A stretch of 64,000 nucleotides of DNA. Source: Mesorhizobium sangaii (GTDB lineage Bacteria > Pseudomonadota > Alphaproteobacteria > Rhizobiales > Rhizobiaceae). Shown here one piece after another: positions 1-8,779 of this stretch (positions are counted from its first letter, which is position 1; each line of letters begins with the position of its first letter). Below the pieces are notes generated by a model. That model saw nothing but the letters and a program-made list of their open reading frames with translations. It did no database searches and was not told where the DNA came from. The position numbers and the translations under genes were made by a program. The stretch covers positions 1,483,241 through 1,547,240 of the forward strand of contig NZ_JACHEF010000001.1 of NCBI RefSeq assembly GCF_014207355.1, in the 5' to 3' direction.

Positions 1-776
1 CCTTCGGCGTGCTCGCCGATGTCGGGAGCGGCTATCCGATGCTGCTCACCGAAATGACCATCCTGACCGCGCTTCGCACTGCCGCCACGTCCGCTGTCGC
101 GGCCAAATATCTGGCGCCGAGGGGTGCGCGCACCATGGCCATCATCGGCAATGGCGCGCAATCGGAATTCCAGGCGATCGCCTTCAAGGCGTTGACCGGC
201 GTCGATCGGCTGAGGCTGTACGACATCGACCGGTCCGCCTCGCGCAAATGCGCCAAGAACCTGGCTGGCATGGGTTTTGACATCACCATCTGCGAAACCG
301 GGCAGGAAGCGGTCGAAGGTGCCGGGATCATCACGACCGTTACCGCCGACAAGCAGTGCGCGACCATTCTCACCGACAACATGGTCGGCTCCGGCGTCCA
401 CATCAACGCTGTCGGCGGCGACTGCCCCGGCAAGACCGAACTGCACAGGGACATCCTGCTGCGCTCCGACATCTTCGTCGAATTCCCGCCCCAGACTCGC
501 ATCGAGGGCGAGATCCAGCAGCTGGATCCCGACCATCCGGTGACCGAGCTCTGGCAAGTGATTGCCGCCAAGGCGCAGGGCCGCCGAGATGCCAAGCAGA
601 TCACCCTGTTCGATTCGGTCGGCTTCGCGATCGAGGATTTTTCGGCGCTGCGCTATGTGCGTGACCAGTTGCAGGCGACTGGCCTCTATGAGGAACTCGA
701 CCTCCTCGCTGATCCGGATGAACCACGCGACTTGTTCGGCATGCTGCTGAGAGCGGCCGTGCAGCCGGCAGCCTGA
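1..776 (+). CDS. Ornithine cyclodeaminase family protein (5' end outside window)
   Basis: The open frame enters from the left edge (first full codon at 3, reading FGVLADVGSGYPMLL), so the GTG at 9 is an internal valine and not a start. The visible 258 residues match the C-terminal three quarters of the ornithine cyclodeaminase/mu-crystallin family: the LTEMT and ALRTAATSA segments, then a Rossmann dinucleotide site around AIIGNGAQSEFQ. The INAVGGDCPGKTEL stretch is also typical of the family. Known members convert ornithine to proline or act as related imino-acid dehydrogenases with NAD(P). Family assignment is secure; the substrate cannot be told. About 90 N-terminal residues are missing. 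Confidence 0.9.
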   Translation, partial: FGVLADVGSGYPMLLTEMTILTALRTAATSAVAAKYLAPRGARTMAIIGNGAQSEFQAIAFKALTGVDRLRLYDIDRSASRKCAKNLAGMGFDITICETGQEAVEGAGIITTVTADKQCATILTDNMVGSGVHINAVGGDCPGKTELHRDILLRSDIFVEFPPQTRIEGEIQQLDPDHPVTELWQVIAAKAQGRRDAKQITLFDSVGFAIEDFSALRYVRDQLQATGLYEELDLLADPDEPRDLFGMLLRAAVQPAA

Positions 777-1141
777 CAAGGCTCGTCCCGAGAACAGCAG
801 GTCCCTGGCTTGTCAGCCGAGCCAGATTTCCTTTTAAGTTTGAACAGAAGTTTTTCAGGGAACTGGATCGAAGGTGCGGAAAAGACAGTTCTTTACGATC
901 CGTTAACCGCGTCGATACTTTGGCACAAATTTCCGTTACGGAAGCCAAAAACCAGGTGCATAGGTCGCCAATCCGTTTTAGTTTACATTCTATAAATGCG
1001 TTATTTGGCGAAGTTGACTTTGAGATAGCCACGCTTTTTGTGGCCGATCCTCGCTGTAACGATTCAATACAAAATCGATCTTGCAAAGATATTGCCTGTA
1101 AAGAGCGATGAGGCTGCCGCTTCGGTGGCCGGGGGGCTTTC
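777..1141. other. Intergenic region upstream of the large exported operon
   Basis: No convincing gene. The stretch is more AT-rich than its surroundings, as expected for a promoter region of the operon that starts at 1142. A weak sigma70-like pair can be read as TTTACG at 892-897 and GATACT at 914-919 with a 16-base spacer, and a TATAAA lies at 991-996. Neither is compelling. An 8-base inverted repeat CTGACAAG/CTTGTCAG (773-780 and 808-815) overlaps the stop of the previous gene. Confidence 0.4.
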
Positions 1142-2272
1142 GTGCATTTTCTTTTGCTCGTCTTGCTGAAGAGATACGTCTTCAATCCAGCGCTCGTCTT
1201 GGCAGCCCTCCTTGTCTGCGGCGAAGGAATCAACCTTGCCGTAGCTCAGCAAATGTGCGGCCAGGCACTGTCGCAGTGCGACCTGCAGACCGACTCCGCA
1301 TGCCTCGAGCGCACCTATGCATGCGGCGAATATGATACCGTTATCCAGTCGCTCTTCGTCGAGCGGTTCGAACCGACGCCCGACCAGAAATACTTCGTCG
1401 GCGCATCGTTTTACGGCCGCCACATCCGCGAGCGCGCCGCCGGCGTGCAGTGCGAGATGGTGAAGTTCGCGCGCGAATACCTGATCGACTACCTGTCCGG
1501 CGTCGAGGCCGAGTTCACCACCAGCGGCTCGTTCGGCACGATGCGCCAGATGGATCAAATCTATCATGCCGCGCAGATGCTGACCGACCTCGGCGACGTC
1601 ACCGGCTGCCCGGAATCGGCGCTGACTCGCGCCACCGTCGAGGACATCGCGCGTAGCGAGGCCGTACGCTATGCGCGCTCGGTATTCCTGCAGCCGCCGC
1701 CGGAAGCTCGTTCCTCGTTCGACACGCTGCAATTGGCGCTGAGAAGCTTCGTCAGTCGGGCATCCGATCTCGAAACGGGGATCGCCCTGCGCCGCGTCGA
1801 GATCAAGTCGGCCGAAACGCACCTGAAGGCGATCCGCGCCATTTTCGCTGAGATCTTCGGACCGGTTACAGGAGCGGGCGCGACGCTGGTCGCCAACATC
1901 TCGATCCTCGACGGCCTGGCCGCGAAGACGACGCAGATGCTGCGCTCGGTCGAAGTCTCGGAGGGAGAATTCAAGCGGGCGCTCGGCAACGTCACGCCGG
2001 AGCAATACGCCAATCTCAACCGCAACACGGTGGCCAGCGCGGAAGATTTTCTCAAGGTCTCCGCCTTCCACATCAACATGATCGGAGTGCTGCTGCCGAC
2101 CGACCCGGCAAAGCCCTTCTGGCGGCTGGACGCCGAGGTTCATGCCGACAACGCGGCACAGGGCGCATTCAACGATCTCGCAAAGGTAAAGGCGGACTGG
2201 AAGGCGCACGGCGCGGCGACCGGCATCTGCGCCCAGGCGGGCGCTGCCGACAGGGTGTGGTACTGCCGATGA
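1142..2272 (+). CDS. Exported helical protein of unknown function, first gene of the large operon
   Basis: Function not recognised. The 376-residue product starts at GTG 1142 behind a purine-rich GGGGGGC stretch. It has a signal peptide whose hydrophobic core spans about residues 2-34, with a likely AVA-QQ cleavage site. The first 60 mature residues hold five cysteines (CGQ, CDL, CLE, CGE and later CEM), suggesting disulfides in the periplasm or outside the cell. The rest is predicted largely helical, with a glycine/alanine-rich segment near 240-265. The last residue is arginine, and the stop overlaps the next start as ATGA, so translation is coupled. The exact start is uncertain. Confidence 0.7.
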   Translation: MHFLLLVLLKRYVFNPALVLAALLVCGEGINLAVAQQMCGQALSQCDLQTDSACLERTYACGEYDTVIQSLFVERFEPTPDQKYFVGASFYGRHIRERAAGVQCEMVKFAREYLIDYLSGVEAEFTTSGSFGTMRQMDQIYHAAQMLTDLGDVTGCPESALTRATVEDIARSEAVRYARSVFLQPPPEARSSFDTLQLALRSFVSRASDLETGIALRRVEIKSAETHLKAIRAIFAEIFGPVTGAGATLVANISILDGLAAKTTQMLRSVEVSEGEFKRALGNVTPEQYANLNRNTVASAEDFLKVSAFHINMIGVLLPTDPAKPFWRLDAEVHADNAAQGAFNDLAKVKADWKAHGAATGICAQAGAADRVWYCR

Positions 2273-3597
2273 CAACCCTCCGAGCCATCGCGTTGTCCCT
2301 GATCGTCAGTGGCGTCCTGGCCGGCGCGGCCAGTGCCGCATCGATCCTGGAGCGCGCCTACACTTCGGAGAAACTCGACGGTTTCTGGAACGCGACGCTC
2401 TCCAATGCGACGCCCGAGACGAGCCGCTTCAGCTTGCTCGCCCCCGGTCCCGCCGCCGTCGAACCGAGCCACGAGGCGACGCAGCCCGATTTCGGCTTGC
2501 CCTTCACCGGCGAGGTGGTCGGCGAGGCGTCAGGGGCCTCTGGCGGCAGCCGCAGCGTCGGTTTCCCGATCATCCCGCTTTCCGCCGATGACGCCTCGGT
2601 GCTGATGCGAAGGCTCGCTTGGTCAGAGATCTACCTCAGCCGCTACCGCTTCTTCGCTCCGATCTCGACCGACAGTGCCGATGAGCTCGCCGCGCTCGTC
2701 GGCCGACAATACGCCGCCGCCGTCGAAGCCTATCTGATTACCGGGCGGCTTTACTTCTCCGGGGCCGACCTGCCGGAGAAATGCCGGCACCTGACGCGGA
2801 TGAACGAGATCAATGCCGGGCCTTTGTCGGGCGCCAGCCTGGATGCGCTGCCAGCAGCCTGGCGTCCGCTGTTCCCGATCGTCGAGGCGGTGCGTGCACG
2901 GCTCGGCTCGGACGCGCTGGCGAAACTGGTCTGTTCGGTCAAGCCGGTACGCGGGCGCGCAGAGACGACCGGCCTGATCGAGACGCGGGTGCGCGCGCAG
3001 ATCGTCAAGGCGGTCAGAACGAAGGTCGACGACACGCTCAACCTGATGAACGCCGCTTCGACCGAATACCAGTCGTTGGTCAACGAGATGGACGTGTCGA
3101 TCAAGTCGGCCGAGGTGATGGAGTTGGAGCGTGTGCTCGGCAACGCGCAGGCCAACATGGTGCTCGTCAAGGAGGATCAACTGAAAGCAGCCGAGACGAT
3201 CGCCACGCTGCAGGCCGTCGACCTCTCCAGCCTCAACCAGCCGGAATCGCTGAAGGAGTTCGAAGACGGCAAGGCACGGATGACGCAGATCGTCGGGCAG
3301 ATAGAAGGCGTCATGACGGCTCTGTCCGGCCTCGCGCATGTCGTCGACGATCCGGCGATCACCGCCGAGCTTTCTTCCTGCGCAGGACTGGCCGGAGCGT
3401 ATTCGAGGCTTGATCTCGCGCTCGACACCGGTGCGCTGACCGCGATGATCAACGGCCCTTACGAGGACTGCATCAACCATGCCCGGGCGGTGGTCGGGCG
3501 GTTCCAGAATCCATCGCTTTCCAAGGCGCAGATGGCCGAACTTGCCCGGCACGTGCGCCAGATTTCCGAGGTCTTTCTGTCGACGGGGCAACCATGA
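2269..3597 (+). CDS. Exported helical protein of unknown function
   Basis: Function not recognised; 442 residues. The ATG at 2269 overlaps the previous stop (ATGA) and gives a clean signal peptide, MTTLRAIALSLIVSGVLAG followed by an ASA cleavage site. An upstream in-frame GTG at 2257 would add four residues and is less likely. Residues about 230-380 are heptad-like and helical (VDDTLNLMNAASTEYQSL and KSAEVMELERVLGNAQ), so a coiled-coil hairpin is plausible. Cysteines are sparse (CRHL, CSVK, CAGL, CINH). Size, signal peptide and helical C-terminal half resemble the product at 7439, hinting at partner subunits; this is inference. The stop overlaps the next ATG. Confidence 0.75.
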   Translation: MTTLRAIALSLIVSGVLAGAASAASILERAYTSEKLDGFWNATLSNATPETSRFSLLAPGPAAVEPSHEATQPDFGLPFTGEVVGEASGASGGSRSVGFPIIPLSADDASVLMRRLAWSEIYLSRYRFFAPISTDSADELAALVGRQYAAAVEAYLITGRLYFSGADLPEKCRHLTRMNEINAGPLSGASLDALPAAWRPLFPIVEAVRARLGSDALAKLVCSVKPVRGRAETTGLIETRVRAQIVKAVRTKVDDTLNLMNAASTEYQSLVNEMDVSIKSAEVMELERVLGNAQANMVLVKEDQLKAAETIATLQAVDLSSLNQPESLKEFEDGKARMTQIVGQIEGVMTALSGLAHVVDDPAITAELSSCAGLAGAYSRLDLALDTGALTAMINGPYEDCINHARAVVGRFQNPSLSKAQMAELARHVRQISEVFLSTGQP

Positions 3598-6500
3598 GAC
3601 GGTTCTTCCTGCTTTGCGGACTGGTCGTCAGCATCGTTTTCGGCGCTGCGGGAATGGCGCGCGGGCAGGACTGCATGGCGCTCGACGTCGACGCGGCGGC
3701 CGGCCATGCCGGCGAGCTGACGACGCTGCTCAAGATCGCCAATTTCCGCGCCGACGTGAAATACATGGGCGAAGTCGCCACCGAACTCGAACAGTTCCTG
3801 ACGACCTGCGGCGACGAGGCGACCGGACGGCTGGCGATCGTGTGCGATTTCGACTGCCACCTGCAACTCGGGCGCTATCGCCTGTTCCTCGCCGCCGACA
3901 TGCCCTTCCTGTCGTCGGCGAGCGGCGTCAGCCGCAACGATACGCCAGTCTCGCCGCAAGCGGCGCAGGAATTCGGCCGGCAAGGCATCGAGATCGTCGA
4001 CCGGGGTCTTCGCATTCTCGCGCGACAACAAGGCGGTGACCAGGGCACCGCGGCAGGAGCAGATGCGAGTTACCGCACCTTCGTGCGGCAGCTGACGGCG
4101 CTGTCCTCGCTGAAGATCCAGCTGCTGATGAACACCGGGGACGTCTGGTACCAGACCGTCTCGGAGGCACGCGTCAAGGCGCTCGACTTCCTGGTCAACG
4201 ATACGCTGGGCGCCGTCGGAGGCGCTGGCCTCGACAGCCAACCCAACCTCTCCAAGGCCTACACAAATTACGAGGCCGCGATGTGGGTGCTGGTAGAGAC
4301 GCAGATGGATATTCCGGGCGAGTCCACCTACGACGACCTGCGCGCCGACCTGCTGCTGCAGCAGAGCGACCTCGATGCGCGCATGGACAGCGTGCGCAAG
4401 GGCTTCCTGTTCCTCAACATCGACCCGATGCAGTTCACGACGATCCCGTTCGAGGAACTGCAGCAGGCCCTGACCGAGAGCGAGCAGCGGTTGACCGAGG
4501 TCGAGCGCAATGTCGAGGCGCTGGTCGAGCGGTGGTACGCCAACAAGGAAGGCGAAGCGACGCGCGCGCTCGACGAGGAGCGCACGATCCGCAGCCAGGA
4601 AGTCAACCTGATCGCCCACAAGATCGGCAAGCTGGAACACGAAGCGCAGACCTTCGCCACCACCGTCCAGCAAGAGATCAACGCGGTCGACGCCGAGAAG
4701 GACACGTTCGGCTATCGCCAGCAGATCAGATCGCTGGAGATCGAGCTCGGCACCAAGATCGCCGAGTTCGAAAACCAGCGCCGCCAGATCAACGACAGAC
4801 AGGAACTCGACCTCATCGTCCTCTCCAAAGAGGCCGAAGTCGAACGGCGCAACGAACTGCGCTGGCTGCTGAACTGGGAAATGACGCAGATGAATCTCGA
4901 TCTGCAGATTTCCTCGCTCGAGAGCCAGATCACCGAGTATGCCCGCCAGACCGAGCGCAACGCCAACCAGCTCGAACAGGCGGTTCGCCAGCGGCAGATC
5001 CTTCAAACGCAGATCGCCAACAACCAGGGCGCGATCGCCCGCGCGAACGACACAATCACCGAACTGCAACTGCGCCAGACCGACCTCTATCAACGCCGCC
5101 GGGCCGTCGACCGCGAGCAGCTTTGCGGCATCGAGAATCAGCTCGCCCTGATCGGAGATACGGCCGACCATCCGTTCACGCCGCTGCTCGCGGGCGAACA
5201 GGCATGCCAGACCGTGACGCCGGCCTTCACGCGCAACCAATACGTTGCCCAGATGTGCGGCCCGGACGGTCAGTCGGGCCTCAGGGCCCAGCTCTTGAAC
5301 TCGCAGACACAAGCGAAAGCGTTCCTGATGAAGTGCGTCATCGGCAGCGCCGACTTCGCCGATGTCGAGCCGCTGATCGCCGACCAGCAGATGATCACAT
5401 CGAACATCCCGCTGCCGCAGGAACTTGCGAACGTCGATTGCGGTTCTTTTTCCCAAACGGAAACGGACTTCGCCAAGAAACTCTACGAAGCCGAGCGGGA
5501 CCTCTATGCGAAGAGGAAGGCGGACCTCGAGGAGGCGCGTGACCAGGTCGACGGCCAGTTGTCGGAAGTGATCGCCTGGTTCGTCGCGTTCAACGGCACC
5601 ACACAAGCCGCGCAGGTCATCCTGACTTCAGTGCAAGGTGCATACTCGATCGGCGCCGCGGTGCCCGAAATCATCACCTGCGCCTGCGGTTTGGGCAGTG
5701 GGGTCGCGACTGTGGTGGACGTCGCCAAACCGATCAGGGCGGCCTTGGAAGCCGCCCAATCCATCCTGTCGACGATCATCACCACCGGCCAGATCACTCA
5801 GGCGAACATAAATGAAATCAACGCGCTGAAGCAGCGCCTCACGCAGCTCCGCCAGGCGATCGGGCAACTCGACCTCGACAAGGCGCTCAAGGCCCGGGCG
5901 CTGATCGACACGCACTTCCAACTCGCCGGCCGGCTGGCGCAGGGGGCCGAGGAGATCAAGGAGCTGACGCTGCAGGGCTCGATGGCGGCGGTTGACTGCC
6001 AGAGCCAGGATCTCAGCATCGACGAGCAAGTGGCACGGCTCAAGTCCGACCATGAACGCATACTCGCCGGGCTCGACCTTCAGGCGCGCGAAAACGACAT
6101 GCTGAGTTTCCAGATCACCGACCAGCAGCGCACGATCGACCGGCTGACCAACGAGATCGCGATCCTCAATCTCGAACTCGACAAGCTGTCCCTGTCGGAA
6201 GCCCAGCTCAACCAGGACAATGCACGTGTCGCCGAACTGGTCGCGGCAACCAACGGCCGCATCGACCGCGTCCGCGCCGCGCAGACGACCGTGACGGGCC
6301 TCGCCGAGGAATCGAATGCCTCGACCAACCTGATCAATGAACTGCGCGACCGGCAGAAGGACAAGATGCTGGCACTGAACGATGCCGAACTCGCCTTCGT
6401 CGAGCAGCGCATCACGCAGTCGCGCGGCAACACCGAGGAACTCGTCGCGGGACTGAACCAGGCCAAGGATCTCGGGCTTAAGAGCCGTGCGCTCCAGGAC

Positions 6501-7442
6501 AGCATCCTGAAGTTCCAGAGCAACGTTCAGGCCGAGGTGACAAAGCAGCAGGAGGACATGACGAAGCTCGTCACCCAGATCGACGATCCGGCGACGCGCA
6601 AGAATCTGTTCATCGCGACCCAGGACACCATCGCCGACCTGATGAAGGGCATTCCCGAATATCTGGTGACCAAGCGGCGCGTGCTCGAGACCGCCAACCG
6701 GCTGATGCACCTGATGCGGCGCCGCTTTGAAGTGGTGCAGGCCTTCACCGGCGACGCGGCGACAGTCCCTGTGGTCTATGTGCGCAACGCCACCCAGCTG
6801 CAGGCGATGATCGACGACATCGTTGCCAAGCGCTTCTTCGATGAGCGGCAGATCAATATCGATGTCGCCCAGATCGTCGTGCCCGCCAATTCAGGTTTCG
6901 CCCGCAAGCTGGCGCTCGACGAGAATGTCGAGTTCGAGGTTTCGCCCTTCGCGTCGACCGACGCGCTGATGAAGGCAAACGGCTATTTCGCGCTGTGGGC
7001 GCCCAACAAATTCCGCGAGCGCAAGAACCTGACCCTGATCGATGTCTTCGCCGGCACAGACTACCAGTGCACGGGGGCGCAGTGGAACCGCTTCGCCTTG
7101 CAACACCGCGGCAGCGGCTTCGTCTTCAAGCCGCTGACCAAGGGATCGAGCGAGGTCCGCGCGGACATTTCGGTCGGGCCCGAGCGCGTCGCGTTGCAGA
7201 CTTTCTTCAACCAGGCCGACAGTGGCGACGAGATCAACCGGATCATCCGCTACTGGGTGCAGGATCGCTACCAGGCGCGCAAATTCCCGCGCGCGCCTGG
7301 ACCGTCGAACGACACCAGCCTGATCCTGCCTTATCTCGGCGCGCCGCTGATCGGCTCGTACCGGCTGTCGCTGCAGCCGAGCGATTGTCCCTTCGACGGC
7401 GCCGTGTTCACCCTCTATTTCATCTTCGCGAGCGCGCCATGA
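3594..7442 (+). CDS. Large exported coiled-coil protein of unknown function (1282 aa)
   Basis: Start ATG 3594 overlaps the preceding stop. The N-terminus is a signal peptide (MRRFFLLCGLVVSIVFGAAG, then MARG-QD). Two long coiled-coil blocks are visible: about residues 290-505 (runs such as LTEVERNVEALVERW and IRSLEIELGTKIAEFENQRR) and about 735-1000. Between them lie a Cys-containing stretch (505-625) and a hydrophobic, glycine/alanine-rich segment at about 668-716 around QVILTSVQGAYSIGAAVPEI and ACGLGSGVATVVDV. The C-terminal 270 residues look globular. A long helical bundle with a central hydrophobic segment recalls alpha-helical pore-forming or tubular proteins, but I recognise no family. 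It is the second largest product of the operon. Confidence 0.75.
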   Translation: MRRFFLLCGLVVSIVFGAAGMARGQDCMALDVDAAAGHAGELTTLLKIANFRADVKYMGEVATELEQFLTTCGDEATGRLAIVCDFDCHLQLGRYRLFLAADMPFLSSASGVSRNDTPVSPQAAQEFGRQGIEIVDRGLRILARQQGGDQGTAAGADASYRTFVRQLTALSSLKIQLLMNTGDVWYQTVSEARVKALDFLVNDTLGAVGGAGLDSQPNLSKAYTNYEAAMWVLVETQMDIPGESTYDDLRADLLLQQSDLDARMDSVRKGFLFLNIDPMQFTTIPFEELQQALTESEQRLTEVERNVEALVERWYANKEGEATRALDEERTIRSQEVNLIAHKIGKLEHEAQTFATTVQQEINAVDAEKDTFGYRQQIRSLEIELGTKIAEFENQRRQINDRQELDLIVLSKEAEVERRNELRWLLNWEMTQMNLDLQISSLESQITEYARQTERNANQLEQAVRQRQILQTQIANNQGAIARANDTITELQLRQTDLYQRRRAVDREQLCGIENQLALIGDTADHPFTPLLAGEQACQTVTPAFTRNQYVAQMCGPDGQSGLRAQLLNSQTQAKAFLMKCVIGSADFADVEPLIADQQMITSNIPLPQELANVDCGSFSQTETDFAKKLYEAERDLYAKRKADLEEARDQVDGQLSEVIAWFVAFNGTTQAAQVILTSVQGAYSIGAAVPEIITCACGLGSGVATVVDVAKPIRAALEAAQSILSTIITTGQITQANINEINALKQRLTQLRQAIGQLDLDKALKARALIDTHFQLAGRLAQGAEEIKELTLQGSMAAVDCQSQDLSIDEQVARLKSDHERILAGLDLQARENDMLSFQITDQQRTIDRLTNEIAILNLELDKLSLSEAQLNQDNARVAELVAATNGRIDRVRAAQTTVTGLAEESNASTNLINELRDRQKDKMLALNDAELAFVEQRITQSRGNTEELVAGLNQAKDLGLKSRALQDSILKFQSNVQAEVTKQQEDMTKLVTQIDDPATRKNLFIATQDTIADLMKGIPEYLVTKRRVLETANRLMHLMRRRFEVVQAFTGDAATVPVVYVRNATQLQAMIDDIVAKRFFDERQINIDVAQIVVPANSGFARKLALDENVEFEVSPFASTDALMKANGYFALWAPNKFRERKNLTLIDVFAGTDYQCTGAQWNRFALQHRGSGFVFKPLTKGSSEVRADISVGPERVALQTFFNQADSGDEINRIIRYWVQDRYQARKFPRAPGPSNDTSLILPYLGAPLIGSYRLSLQPSDCPFDGAVFTLYFIFASAP

Positions 7443-8779
7443 GAGCCGCCGTCGCCACAGCAGCGCTCGGTCTGGCGCTCAGCGCTACGGGAGCAGCCGC
7501 GCGCGACCTATTCGTCGACAACCTCGCCGGCTATACGATCGAATCGCGCGTTCTCGACGCTCCCAACTGCGAAGGGCCGGCCATTCCGGACGGCACGCTG
7601 AAAACCTTCGAGCAAGGCCTCTGCGTCTTCCATCGCCCGGCCCGCAGTCCGAGCGACAGCCAACGTGCGGCCAACCTGATGCGGGAGGCGCAGACACGCG
7701 GACTGCCGCCCGTCCACCAGCAACTCGCCGGGCTGATTTCAGGCTTGGCGAACTGTGCGGAGGCGACGCGCCACCTCGACGCCTACCGCGCTTCGGGCAA
7801 CCAGAGCCGGATGGAGCAGACACTGTTCTGCCGCGACCGGCGCCACAGCCAGGCCGACCTGAACGCGATCGAATGGAACCATGCGCTGTTCGAATATGCC
7901 GACGGGCTCACTTCGAACCGGACGCTCGACCAGAGGCTGGCCGAGATGAGCGCCTGCCAGGCCGGGCCCTTGAGCGCCGATTTCGACGCCCAGTGCGGCC
8001 TGATCTCCAATCTGTCCGACACCGAGATCGATGCCTTCGCCGACGGAGCCGCCGGCAAGGTGATCGAGAGCTACTTCGCCAGCGTCGAGAGCCCGATCAC
8101 GGCGATGTTTTCGCGCAAGCTGAAACGAGCCGAGGGCCTGGTCCAGAGTTCGCGCGCCGGCATTGATGACATCAAGGCGGGCGCCGACACAGTGAACAAG
8201 GAATACGCCGCATTGAACCAGGTCTACGAGGCGGCGCGCGATACCAAGATGGGGCCGATCTACAACGCCTACCGCGAGGCGATCCTGAGGGCGACCTCGA
8301 TCCTCGACGAGTTCGACCGGTGGAAGGGCGGGCTGTTCATAACCTCGGAAAACATCAACCTGATGCCGAAGATCGCCGAACGATCGGGCGAGATCGCGGG
8401 CGAGAAGACGCGCGTCGACGGCCTCGCCTTCGAGGCCAAGGCGAGCGCGCTGGTCGGCGACATCAAGCGCATCATCAATGCCGACGCCGAGAACCGCGCC
8501 GCGGTCGCCGCGTTCTGTCGCATCTATTTCTGCGAACTGACCAACCGCCGCGCGATGGCCGACGTCATCCGAACCTGCCGTCGCCCGGCGCTCGCCAACA
8601 ATCCGCTGTGCGTCGGCCAGAACGGGCAGATCACCAATGGAACTCTTACGGTCGACTTCCAAGGGCCGCATTCGATCACGGTCCAGGCGCTGTGCCAGTC
8701 AGCAGGCCTCGATCCGTTGATGACCGAGGTCAATATGGACCCCGCCCGCGCCGCAAGCTGCTTGAGCGAATTGAGATGA
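7439..8779 (+). CDS. Exported helical protein of unknown function
   Basis: Function not recognised; 446 residues from the ATG at 7439 (ATGA overlap). The frame is open upstream to 6995, but only this start gives a signal peptide (MRAAVATAALGLALSATGAA, cleavage near AAA-RD). The middle (about 210-350) is helical and charged (GIDDIKAGADTVNKEYAAL and EIAGEKTRVDGLAFEAKASA), echoing the 2269 product. The C-terminal region has several cysteines (FCRIYFCE, TCRR, LCVG, LCQS, SCLSE). The stop overlaps the next ATG, placing it in the same coupled transcript. Confidence 0.72.
   Translation: MRAAVATAALGLALSATGAAARDLFVDNLAGYTIESRVLDAPNCEGPAIPDGTLKTFEQGLCVFHRPARSPSDSQRAANLMREAQTRGLPPVHQQLAGLISGLANCAEATRHLDAYRASGNQSRMEQTLFCRDRRHSQADLNAIEWNHALFEYADGLTSNRTLDQRLAEMSACQAGPLSADFDAQCGLISNLSDTEIDAFADGAAGKVIESYFASVESPITAMFSRKLKRAEGLVQSSRAGIDDIKAGADTVNKEYAALNQVYEAARDTKMGPIYNAYREAILRATSILDEFDRWKGGLFITSENINLMPKIAERSGEIAGEKTRVDGLAFEAKASALVGDIKRIINADAENRAAVAAFCRIYFCELTNRRAMADVIRTCRRPALANNPLCVGQNGQITNGTLTVDFQGPHSITVQALCQSAGLDPLMTEVNMDPARAASCLSELR

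Noticed and set aside
920-1111. 63-codon plus-strand frame before the large operon
   Set aside because: AT-rich promoter-like DNA, no ribosome site and no recognisable product.
3459-5606. 715-codon open frame on the minus strand
   Set aside because: It is the antisense shadow of the 1282-residue coiled-coil gene; high GC keeps the opposite frame open. No ribosome site or recognisable domain.
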